Positions 1 through 6,744 of a stretch of 64,000 nt of DNA are shown here, piece after piece. Positions within the stretch are counted from its first letter, which is position 1. Every line of letters begins with the position of its first letter. A program made the translations under genes and the position numbers. Source of the DNA: Candidatus Pullichristensenella stercorigallinarum. Lineage in GTDB: Bacteria; Bacillota; Clostridia; Christensenellales; Aristaeellaceae. The notes beneath the pieces are model-generated. The model was not told the DNA's origin. It searched no databases and saw nothing but the letters and a program-made list of their open reading frames with translations. Where the stretch lies: positions 1-64,000 of the forward strand of contig DVFZ01000051.1 of assembly GCA_018712945.1 (NCBI GenBank). The letters are read 5' to 3'.

Positions 1-158
1 TATACTGTTCATGAGGCTTGAGGCTCCTTTCCGTTTGTTGTTTTCGCATCTCAACTATAACAGATTTCTGCTCTCAAGTCTCGCTTCTTTTTCCTCCCCT
101 CCCCTGTCCAATATGTATTGTAGCTCTACACGCTTCCCGGGCGGAGCGGCCCGTTTTG
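1..158. other. Intergenic start of window, no gene recognised
   Basis: The first 158 bases hold no convincing coding sequence. The ORFs listed across it lack a ribosome-binding site and run antisense to, or out of frame with, the leader region that follows. It probably represents the spacer downstream of a gene outside the window. Confidence 0.5.
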
Positions 159-159
159 C

Positions 160-188
160 TTGCCACGGCGCTCTGCCCGTGGTATAAT
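160..188 (+). promoter_or_regulatory. Sigma-A type promoter of MFS pump leader
   Basis: TTGCCA at 160-165 and TATAAT at 183-188 are separated by exactly 17 bases. Transcription would start near 195, about 25 bases before the leader peptide start codon. Confidence 0.75.
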
Positions 189-219
189 GAACGCAATCTT
201 GGCAGGGGAGGTGTTTTTT

Positions 220-258
220 ATGCGCATTTGCAGCGACAAGGCTCCGTGCAAGGTCTGA
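220..258 (+). CDS. Putative 12-residue leader peptide
   Basis: A 12-codon reading frame, MRICSDKAPCKV, starts 8 bases after a strong GGGGAGG ribosome-binding site and just downstream of a consensus promoter. Its last codons overlap the 5' arm of a terminator-like hairpin (241-280). This is the geometry of ribosome-mediated attenuation leaders that precede drug-efflux or ribosome-protection genes in Firmicutes. Two cysteines and two lysines are the only compositional feature. The inducing signal, if any, cannot be read from the sequence. The frame is too short for the ORF track and has not been tested for conservation. Confidence 0.45.
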   Translation: MRICSDKAPCKV

Positions 259-285
259 TCCCGGGCGGGACGCATGGAGCTTTTT
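241..285 (+). terminator. Attenuator-like hairpin with T-run in the MFS leader
   Basis: GCTCCGTGC (241-249) pairs with GCATGGAGC (272-280; one G-T pair) and is followed directly by TTTTT. It lies between the promoter and the pump gene, so it would stop transcription before the pump unless disrupted. A ribosome paused late in the leader peptide would cover the 5' arm. Confidence 0.5.
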
Positions 286-302
286 CAATTTACCGTCCGG
301 CG

Positions 303-344
303 GACTTTGCACCCCGAAAATCCAAATCGGAGAGGAGCAAAGTC
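303..344 (+). promoter_or_regulatory. Inverted repeat enclosing the Shine-Dalgarno
   Basis: GACTTTGC (303-310) and GCAAAGTC (337-344) are perfect inverted repeats. Their loop holds a strong GGAGAGGAG ribosome-binding site (329-337), followed by an ATG at 348. The stem could limit ribosome access, adding translational control to the upstream attenuator. Confidence 0.4.
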
Positions 345-376
345 ACGATGTTTAAGTTCAAAATCCTTTTGCCGGG

Positions 377-1636
377 ATGCGCGGTTTCGCCATCCTCTGG
401 TCTACGCAAACCCTGTCCGCGCTCGGCAGCGCCATGACCGGCTTCGCCCTGGTGCTGTGGGCCTACCGGCAGTCCGGTTCCGCCGTAACGACGGCGCTTT
501 TGTCCGTATGCACGTATGCTCCCTATGTGGCGATGAGCATTTTCGCCGGGGCGCTGTGCGACCGTTGGGACAAAAAGCGGACCATGTTTTTCTGCGACCT
601 GTTCGCGGCGCTGTCCACGCTGGCCGTGCTGCTGCTCGCTTCCGCCGGGCGGCTGCGAACGGGGCATCTCTACATCCTCAATGCCTTAAATGGGTTGATG
701 AATACACTGCAAAAACCCGCCGCCGATGTGACGGTGAGCCTGCTTGTGCCCCGCGAGGGCTACCAGCGCGCCGCCGGCATGCAGGCGTTGGGCAACGCGC
801 TCAGTTCGGTGCTCGCGCCCGTGCTCGGCTCAATGTTGTTTGCTTTTGCCGGGTTGGAGGCGGTGATCTTTTTCGATCTTGGCACCTGCATGGTGGCGCT
901 CGTGGCCCTGGGCGGCTTTGTGCGTGTCCCCGCGCCTGAAGCGGCCCCAAAGGGCGAATCGCCGTTGGCGGCGGCGCGCGCCGGGCTGCGCTTTCTGCGC
1001 CGGGAAAAGGGCGTTTTGCACCTGATCTTTTTCCTGGCCGCCATCAACCTGATCGCTTCCATGTACAACGCCGCGCTGCCGGCCATGGCGCTTTCCCGTC
1101 CCGGCGGCGGCGAAACGGCGCTGGGCTGGGTCAACGCCTGTACCGGCATGGCTACGCTGGCAGGCGGGGCGTTTGTCTCCCTGCGCAACGCGCCCCGCAG
1201 CCGCGTGCGCGTTATCCAGAATGCCCTGTTGTTTTCCATGAGCACGGAAAACCTGCTCTTGGCCGTGGGCCGCACGCCGCTTGTGTGGTGCCTGGGCGCC
1301 GTGCTGGGCTGGCTGTGCATACCGGCCATGAACGCCAATATGGACGCGCTTTTGCGATTGCGCATACCGCTGGCCATGCAAGGGCGCGTCTACGCGGCGC
1401 GCAATACGCTGCAGTTTTTCACCATTCCCGTGGGTTACCTGTTGGGCGGCTATCTGGTGGATAACGTCTGCACGCCGCTGATGGCCGCGCAGCCCCCGCA
1501 AAGCGCGCTTGCGCGCCTGCTGGGGAATGGCGGCGGCTCGGGCGCGGCGCTTCTGTTTCTGGGCATCGCCTTTGCGGGCGTGCTCGTTTGCCTGGCCTTC
1601 CGCGCGGATAGACAGATCTGGGCGCTGGAGGAATAA
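377..1636 (+). CDS. MFS efflux transporter
   Basis: A 419-residue, very hydrophobic protein of the major facilitator superfamily, of the branch that includes macrolide and other drug exporters. The stretch GALCDRWDKKRTM matches the conserved loop between TM2 and TM3, and about 12 membrane segments can be counted. It probably exports a small molecule by proton antiport; the substrate is unknown. The only in-frame ATG (377) has no good ribosome-binding site. A strong site at 329-337 instead serves ATG 348 in another frame, which reads MFKFKILLPG and resembles the usual start of this family. One missing base near 376 would join them, so the true N-terminus may be about 10 residues longer. The gene ends in a hairpin terminator. 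Confidence 0.8.
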   Translation: MRGFAILWSTQTLSALGSAMTGFALVLWAYRQSGSAVTTALLSVCTYAPYVAMSIFAGALCDRWDKKRTMFFCDLFAALSTLAVLLLASAGRLRTGHLYILNALNGLMNTLQKPAADVTVSLLVPREGYQRAAGMQALGNALSSVLAPVLGSMLFAFAGLEAVIFFDLGTCMVALVALGGFVRVPAPEAAPKGESPLAAARAGLRFLRREKGVLHLIFFLAAINLIASMYNAALPAMALSRPGGGETALGWVNACTGMATLAGGAFVSLRNAPRSRVRVIQNALLFSMSTENLLLAVGRTPLVWCLGAVLGWLCIPAMNANMDALLRLRIPLAMQGRVYAARNTLQFFTIPVGYLLGGYLVDNVCTPLMAAQPPQSALARLLGNGGGSGAALLFLGIAFAGVLVCLAFRADRQIWALEE

Positions 1637-1647
1637 GCTGAAATCCT

Positions 1648-1674
1648 GACCCCCAAGGGCAATCCCTTGGGGGT
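1648..1674 (+). terminator. Hairpin terminator after MFS gene (left flank of repeat A1)
   Basis: GACCCCCAAGGG and its complement CCCTTGGGGGTC enclose a short loop just after the MFS stop codon. The same hairpin core recurs at 1875-1898 on the far side of repeat A1. Confidence 0.6.
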
Positions 1675-1873
1675 CAGAGCGCTGACAAAGCCTGCAAACG
1701 CAAAAATTGCCCTGAACAAAGAGAAATCAGAGGCAATTTCTGCTTCCTGCGTCAGCTGCCATGCAGCCTGCGGTCACTTACGCCTATGTAAGCTCCCTTG
1801 GCTGCAAGTTTGCTTCCTTGTCTTGCAGGCTTTCTCATCCCTCTGGCAGTCTGTTGACTTTGTCAACATCCTG
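1675..1873 (+). repeat. Dispersed intergenic repeat family A, copy 1
   Basis: About 200 bases beginning CAGAGCGCTGACAAAGCC and ending near TTTGTCAACATCCTG. It is closely similar to 12721-12922 and 21374-21560. Inside, TGACAAAG near the left end and CTTTGTCA near the right end form terminal inverted repeats, and AAATTGCC pairs with GGCAATTT in a stem. It has no coding capacity. It is bracketed by two copies of the same CCCCCAAGGG hairpin. Confidence 0.8.
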
Positions 1874-1874
1874 T

Positions 1875-1898
1875 CCCCCAAGGGCAATCCCTTGGGGG
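1875..1898. repeat. Second copy of the flanking hairpin (right of repeat A1)
   Basis: CCCCCAAGGG, loop, CCCTTGGGGG, identical in core to the terminator at 1648-1674. It stands between repeat A1 and the apbE promoter. Confidence 0.7.
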
Positions 1899-1903
1899 TG
1901 CCC

Positions 1904-1932
1904 TTTACAGCGGCGACGATTTTTTCTATAAT
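1904..1932 (+). promoter_or_regulatory. Promoter of the apbE operon
   Basis: TTTACA (1904-1909), 17 bases, TATAAT (1927-1932). It lies immediately after the right-hand hairpin of repeat A1 and about 55 bases before the apbE start. Confidence 0.75.
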
Positions 1933-1986
1933 GAAGGTAGAACATTCCGGAAAACGCCCCGGCCGCGCCGGGGAGAGGGAGGCTTT

Positions 1987-3009
1987 ATGCGCGCATACCG
2001 CCTGTTTACGCTTTTGCTGGCGCTGTTGCTCTGCGCCGCCCCAGGGCTGGCCGAGGCCACGGGTGCCGAGCGCGGATTTTTCGCCATGGATACCTACATG
2101 ACCATTACCGCCTATGGCGAGGAAGCGCAAAGCGCGCTCGAGGCCGCCGAGGAACGCATACACGCGCTGGAAGGGCTTTGGTCGGTCACGGATGCGGAAA
2201 GCGAAATTTACGCCCTTAACCATGCCGGCGGCGCGGCTGTTCCCATCAGCGCGGATACAGAGGCTATTTTGCGCTTTGCCCTGGAGATGGCGGAGCGCAC
2301 GCAGGGCCGCTTCGACCCCACCATTTATCCGCTGCTGACCGCCTGGGGGTTCACCACGGGCAGCCATCAGGTGCCTGCGCCGGAGGAGATCGCGGCGCTT
2401 CTGCCCCTGGTTGGCTATGGGCAAATCGCCCTTTCCGGGGGCGAGGCGTCGCTTCCCGAGGGGGTGGAGGTAGATCTCGGCGCAATCGGCAAGGGCTATG
2501 CTGGCGACGAGGCCGTGGCCGTGCTGCGGCAATACGGCGTTTCCTGCGCCCTGCTCAACCTCGGCGGCGGCGTGCAGGTCATTGGCGCAAGGCCGGACGG
2601 CAATCCCTGGCGCGTGGGCGTGCTGATGCCCTTTACGCAGGAAAACTTCTGCGTGCTGGAAGTAGAGGATTGCGCCGTCATCACCTCGGGAGACTATCAG
2701 CGCTACTTTACGGCGGAGGACGGCAGGCTCTACGGCCATATCCTCGACCCCGATACCGGTTATCCCGCCCAAAGCGGGCTTACGTCCGTCACCATCGCCG
2801 GCGCGGAGGGCAAGGTATGCGACGCGCTGTCCACGGCGCTGTTTGTGATGGGTCTGGACGGGGCCATAGAGCACTGGCGCGCGCATGATGATTTTGAAAT
2901 GCTGCTTCTCACGGACGAAAACGGGGTATATATCACTGAGGGGCTGGAGGATGCCTTCTCGCTGGCGGATGGCTACGCTGATATGGAAGTGACGGTGATT
3001 CGCCGGTGA
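1987..3009 (+). CDS. apbE: ApbE-family FAD:protein FMN transferase
   Basis: A 340-residue exported protein that covalently attaches FMN from FAD to threonines of target flavoproteins outside the membrane. Residues 1-23 form a signal peptide ending in a GLAEA-type cleavage region. Family motifs seen are AMDTYMTITAYG near the mature start, VDLGAIGKGYAGD, LLNLGGGVQVIG and HILDPDTGYPAQSG. A GGGAGG ribosome-binding site sits just before ATG 1987. The stop codon overlaps the GTG of the next gene, so the two are translationally coupled. In the following NusG-II and Gx genes it has partners commonly found with flavinylation systems (Rnf, extracellular electron transfer). No FMN-binding domain protein to serve as substrate is encoded in the window. 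Confidence 0.92.
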   Translation: MRAYRLFTLLLALLLCAAPGLAEATGAERGFFAMDTYMTITAYGEEAQSALEAAEERIHALEGLWSVTDAESEIYALNHAGGAAVPISADTEAILRFALEMAERTQGRFDPTIYPLLTAWGFTTGSHQVPAPEEIAALLPLVGYGQIALSGGEASLPEGVEVDLGAIGKGYAGDEAVAVLRQYGVSCALLNLGGGVQVIGARPDGNPWRVGVLMPFTQENFCVLEVEDCAVITSGDYQRYFTAEDGRLYGHILDPDTGYPAQSGLTSVTIAGAEGKVCDALSTALFVMGLDGAIEHWRAHDDFEMLLLTDENGVYITEGLEDAFSLADGYADMEVTVIRR

Positions 3010-3386
3010 AGCGCTTTCACGCCGGGCGTTGGATCGCCTTGTGCGCGGTCATACTGTTGCTTGCCGGGGCCGCCTGCCTGTGGCTGTGGAACGCCCCCGG
3101 CGGCGACCTGGTGGAGATCGAGCGCAACGGGGAAATGCTCTATCGTTTCCGCCTTTCGGATATACAGGATGCGCAGACGATTGAGATATCCCGGCCGGAC
3201 GGCTCCAATACCATCGTCATTGAAAACGGCGAAATCCGCGTTTCCGCGGCGGACTGCCCGGATCAGACCTGCGTGCAGATGGGGCCGCTGCGCTCCCGGG
3301 CCATGCCCATCGTCTGCCTGCCGCATGAGCTGGTAATCCGCTTTGCCGAAGAAACGGGCGACGGCCTGGACGCGCTCGCGCAGTAG
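3006..3386 (+). CDS. NusG domain II-containing membrane-anchored protein
   Basis: A 126-residue protein with one N-terminal membrane anchor (about residues 9-29, rich in Leu/Ala/Cys/Trp) followed by a small extracytoplasmic domain. The latter, with IEISRPDGSNTIVIENGEIRV and two cysteines in DCPDQTCV, fits the NusG_II (DUF) family. These proteins recur in operons with ApbE and Gx transporters; their molecular role is not established. Start is GTG 3006, overlapping the apbE stop as GTGA. Confidence 0.8.
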   Translation: MKRFHAGRWIALCAVILLLAGAACLWLWNAPGGDLVEIERNGEMLYRFRLSDIQDAQTIEISRPDGSNTIVIENGEIRVSAADCPDQTCVQMGPLRSRAMPIVCLPHELVIRFAEETGDGLDALAQ

Positions 3387-3397
3387 GGAGGGACGCC

Positions 3398-3892
3398 ATG
3401 GATATTCGCAAGCTGGCCCGCCTCGCCCTGCTCACGGCGGTGGCGCTGATTATCTTTGTGATTGAATTGCAGATTCCCAACCCCTTTCCCATCCCCGGCG
3501 TGAAGTTGGGCCTGGCAAACATCATCACCGTTTACGCGGTGTACCGCTATCGCCCCGGCGAGGCGGCCATGGTGCTGGCCTCGCGCATTCTTCTCGGCTC
3601 GTTTTTCAGCGGCCGGGCCATTGCGCTTCTGTACAGCGCCGCGGGCGGCACAGCCTGCTTTTTGGGGATGCTGCTGCTCAAGCGGGTGATTCCGCCGCGC
3701 TGGTTGTGGATTTCCAGCGTGCTGGGCGCGGTCTTTCACAACATCGGCCAGATTGCCGTGGCGGTGGCCGTCATCGGCATATCGGCGCTGGCCTACCTGC
3801 CGTTTCTGCTGGTGTCCGGCTGCCTGGCCGGGGCGTTTACCGGCCTGTGCGCCCAGCTCGTAATGCAAAAGGGCCGCTTCTGGCGGCTGTAA
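3398..3892 (+). CDS. Gx transporter / heptaprenyl diphosphate synthase component I-like membrane protein
   Basis: A 164-residue membrane protein with about five hydrophobic segments, matching the Gx transporter (Hpre_diP_synt_I) family. The conserved stretch PFPIPGVKLGLANIITV near residue 30 is the family hallmark. The proteins resemble ECF-type S components and are repeatedly linked with NusG-II and ApbE proteins in electron-transfer clusters. It starts at ATG 3398, 6-8 bases after GGGAGGG, and follows the NusG-II gene by 11 bases, so it is in the same operon. A direct function in prenyl diphosphate synthesis is doubtful for this family. Confidence 0.8.
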   Translation: MDIRKLARLALLTAVALIIFVIELQIPNPFPIPGVKLGLANIITVYAVYRYRPGEAAMVLASRILLGSFFSGRAIALLYSAAGGTACFLGMLLLKRVIPPRWLWISSVLGAVFHNIGQIAVAVAVIGISALAYLPFLLVSGCLAGAFTGLCAQLVMQKGRFWRL

Positions 3893-3929
3893 ACCCGAAA
3901 AGGATATTTGGATAAAGGAGGAAAAAGGC

Positions 3930-5618
3930 ATGAAAGTTGTCATCGTCGGCGGCGTGGCTGGCGGCGCGTCTGCGGCGGCGCGCCTGCGCAGGCTGAACGA
4001 GGAGGCGCAGATCGCCGTCTTCGAGCGCTCCGGGTATGTTTCCTATGCCAACTGCGGCCTGCCCTACTATGTAGGCGGCGAGATCGCGGAGCGGGAGGCG
4101 CTCACCCTGCAGACCCCCGCGAGCTTCCGCGCCCGCTTCAACATCGACGTGCGCGTGCGCCACGAGGTCACGTCCATCGACCGCGCGCGCAAGTGCGTGC
4201 GCGTGCGCGACCTGGAAAGCGGCCGCGAATTTGAAGAAACCTACGATAAGCTGGTGCTCTCCCCCGGGGCGCGCCCCGTGGTGCCGCCCCTGCCCGGCAT
4301 TGATGGGAAAAATATATTCACCCTGCGCACCGTCGAGGACGCTTTGCGCATCCGCGCCTTTGTGGATGCAAACCGCCCGGCGGCGGCCACGGTGGTCGGC
4401 GGCGGCTTCATCGGCCTGGAAATGGCGGAAAACCTGGCCGGGCGTGGCGTGCGCGTGACGCTGGTGGAGAAGATGGAGCAGCTTTTGAGCCCTCTGGATG
4501 CGGACATGGCCGCCTTTGTGCACGCCAAGTTCCGCGCCGCGGGCGTGGCGCTGCGCCTGGGCTGCGGCGTGACCGGCTTTGAGCAGGACGGCGCTCAGGT
4601 GGTCACCCATGTGGAAAACGGCCCCGCCCTGAAGGCGGATCTGGTGGTTCTGGCCATCGGAGTCGCTCCGGACAGCGGCCTGGCCCGGGATGCCGGCCTT
4701 AAAACGGGCGCGCGCGGCAGCATTCTTGTGGACGAACACATGCGCACGTCCGACCCTGACATCTACGCCGTGGGCGACGCCGTGCAAGTCACAAACGGCG
4801 TTACCGGCCAACCGGCGCTCATCGCCCTGGCCGGCCCGGCCAACAAGCAGGGCCGCGTGGCGGCGGACAACATCTGCGGGCTGGACAGCGTGTACCGCGC
4901 CTCCTGGGGCTCGTCGGTGGTGAAGCTGTTTGACATGACGGCGGCCTCCACAGGCCTGAACGAGCGCGCCGCCAAAGCCACGGGGCTTGACTACGGCAAG
5001 GTGGTGCTCTCCCCGGCCAGCCACGCTTCCTACTACCCCGGCGGCAAAGCCATGACCATGAAGGTGCTCTACGAAAAGGGCAGCCTGCGCATCCTCGGGG
5101 CGCAGATCGCCGGCTTCGACGGCGTGGACAAGCGCATCGACGTGCTGGCCACGGCTATGCAGTCCGGACTGAGCGCCATCGGCCTCAAGGATTTGGATCT
5201 CGCCTACGCGCCGCCCTATTCCTCGGCCAAAGACCCGGTGAACATGGCGGGCTTCATGATTGAAAACCTCGAAACCGGCAAGGTGAAGCAGTTCCACTAC
5301 GAGGACATGGACTCCCTTCCGGAAAACATCACCCGGCTGGACGTGCGCACCCCGGCCGAGTACGCCATCGGCCATGCGGAGGGCTTTGTCAACATCCCCG
5401 TGGACGAGCTGCGCGCCCGGCTTGCGGAGATCGACCCCGCCCGGCCGGTCTACGTAATGTGCCAGAGCGCTTTGCGCAGTTATATCGCCTGCCGCATCCT
5501 CTCTCAGCACGGCTACGACTGCTACAACTTCTCCGGCGGCTATCGTTTCTACGAGGCCAACCGCAACGACCGCTTCCGCGAGGATGTAAACACCTCCTGC
5601 GGCGCGAGCGCGCGCTGA
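3930..5618 (+). CDS. CoA-disulfide reductase-like FAD oxidoreductase with C-terminal rhodanese domain
   Basis: A 562-residue protein. Residues 1-450 form a pyridine-nucleotide-disulfide oxidoreductase: GGVAGGASAAAR binds FAD at the N-terminus, SYANCGLPYYVGG carries the single redox cysteine of CoA-disulfide reductases/NADH oxidases, and VVGGGFIGLEMAENL is the NAD(P)H Rossmann motif. Residues about 465-550 form a rhodanese domain with active-site loop VMCQSALRS. Such fusions reduce CoA-disulfide, CoA-persulfide or polysulfide with NAD(P)H in the cytoplasm. A strong AAGGAGG lies before ATG 3930, 37 bases after the Gx gene, so it may be the last gene of the apbE operon. The exact substrate is unknown. 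Confidence 0.88.
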   Translation: MKVVIVGGVAGGASAAARLRRLNEEAQIAVFERSGYVSYANCGLPYYVGGEIAEREALTLQTPASFRARFNIDVRVRHEVTSIDRARKCVRVRDLESGREFEETYDKLVLSPGARPVVPPLPGIDGKNIFTLRTVEDALRIRAFVDANRPAAATVVGGGFIGLEMAENLAGRGVRVTLVEKMEQLLSPLDADMAAFVHAKFRAAGVALRLGCGVTGFEQDGAQVVTHVENGPALKADLVVLAIGVAPDSGLARDAGLKTGARGSILVDEHMRTSDPDIYAVGDAVQVTNGVTGQPALIALAGPANKQGRVAADNICGLDSVYRASWGSSVVKLFDMTAASTGLNERAAKATGLDYGKVVLSPASHASYYPGGKAMTMKVLYEKGSLRILGAQIAGFDGVDKRIDVLATAMQSGLSAIGLKDLDLAYAPPYSSAKDPVNMAGFMIENLETGKVKQFHYEDMDSLPENITRLDVRTPAEYAIGHAEGFVNIPVDELRARLAEIDPARPVYVMCQSALRSYIACRILSQHGYDCYNFSGGYRFYEANRNDRFREDVNTSCGASAR

Positions 5619-5763
5619 GGGCAGAAGCGGCGCTTGGAAATTTCCCAGGCGCGGCAGAGGGCTGCAAAGACCTATAGAGGAAAAACTGCCTCCCCAAAAG
5701 GAAACGCGGCCTGGTTTGCGGGCCTTCGCATCGTTCCGTCCGTTTACCACCTTGCCAACACAA

Positions 5764-5805
5764 GGGCGGCGCCTGGACAATTTCCAGGCGCCGCCCCATT
5801 TTTGA
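5764..5805. terminator. Bidirectional terminator between convergent genes
   Basis: GGGCGGCGCCTGG and CCAGGCGCCGCCC form a 13-bp stem around ACAATTT, followed by ATTTTTG. It lies between the oxidoreductase (plus) and the AEC transporter (minus). A shorter related hairpin (GGCGCTTGG/CCCAGGCGC) lies near 5633-5657, just after the oxidoreductase stop. Confidence 0.75.
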
Positions 5806-5809
5806 AAGC

Positions 5810-6742
5810 CTATAAGACCGTTTCAATCAACAGCATGTAAAGCGGAATCATCGCCAGAGACAGAAGCGTGGTCAGCGCCGTGCCACCGGCGGCGTATTCC
5901 TCGTCCGAGCCGGTAGAGGCGGCCACCAAGGCCGTTTGCGTCATGGCCGGCATGCCCGCCTGCACGAGCAATACGTTGCGCGTCAGTTCCGCGATGTCAA
6001 AGGGCAGCGCGCACAAAAGCAAAAGCGCCGGGCAGACGATGAACCGCCCCACCGTGGCGGCCAGATAGCCCTTTTCCCAGCGGAATGTGCGCGCGCGCAC
6101 CATGCGCGCCATCACCGCGCCGGTGAACAGCAGCGAAAGCGGCGTGACCAGGTTGCCCAGGTATCCGCATGCGTCCATGAAAAACTGCGGCGGCGAAAAG
6201 CGCAAAAACACCAGCCCCGCACAGACAAGGATCACAATCAGGGGCACGGGCGGCAGCCGCCGCTTCCCGGCCGCCACGCCGCCCCATTTGCGCATCAGCG
6301 GAAAACCTGCGCCCCAGAACAGGGTGGTGTTGGCGATGTAATAGAGAAGCGTATAGGGGATGACTTCCTCGCCAAACAGCGCCCGCGATACCGGCACGCC
6401 GATAAACACGCTGTTGGAAAAAGAAAACGTCACCACAAACACGCCCAGCCGCTTGGGGGGAAGCTTGAGCAATTTGCCCACCGGCAGGGACAGCAGCATC
6501 GTCAGCACCACCGATACAAACGAGGCGGCCAGCGCGGGCAGGTTTTCCAGCAGCGTTTCGGGCGTATACTGGCCCAGTATGTTGCTTATAATCATGCCTG
6601 GCAGGGCGACCTTGATGACCAAATCCGAAAGCAGGCTCAAATGTTCGTCGCGCACCCATCCGGCCAGATACACCGCCGCCCCCGCCAGGCCCATGAGCAG
6701 TATGCAGCCCACGGCGTTGAAGGCGTTTTGCATTGCGCCCAT
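5810..6742 (-). CDS. AEC (auxin efflux carrier) family transporter
   Basis: A 310-residue integral membrane protein with about ten hydrophobic segments in two similar halves, as in the AEC/BASS-like family. Typical features are ALPGMIISNI in an early helix and TFSFSNSVFIGVPVSRALFG in the N-terminal core. Family members move malate, auxin-like or other organic acids, but the substrate cannot be read here. The start codon is 2 bases beyond the leuA stop on the same strand, so it is probably co-transcribed with leuA under T-box control. A link to leucine or a keto-acid intermediate is therefore an inference from context only. Confidence 0.82.
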   Translation of the reverse strand: MGAMQNAFNAVGCILLMGLAGAAVYLAGWVRDEHLSLLSDLVIKVALPGMIISNILGQYTPETLLENLPALAASFVSVVLTMLLSLPVGKLLKLPPKRLGVFVVTFSFSNSVFIGVPVSRALFGEEVIPYTLLYYIANTTLFWGAGFPLMRKWGGVAAGKRRLPPVPLIVILVCAGLVFLRFSPPQFFMDACGYLGNLVTPLSLLFTGAVMARMVRARTFRWEKGYLAATVGRFIVCPALLLLCALPFDIAELTRNVLLVQAGMPAMTQTALVAASTGSDEEYAAGGTALTTLLSLAMIPLYMLLIETVL

Positions 6743-6744
6743 GC

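Noticed and set aside
1667-2101. ORF across repeat A1 (also 12578-12922 and 21256-21561)
   Set aside because: The same peptide (VSCHAACGHLRLCKLPWLQVC-like) recurs only because the non-coding repeat recurs. The frames lack ribosome-binding sites and run into unrelated downstream sequence.
3837-5780. 647-codon open frame on the minus strand
   Set aside because: Antisense shadow of the CoADR-rhodanese gene; His/Arg/Gly-rich with no motif.
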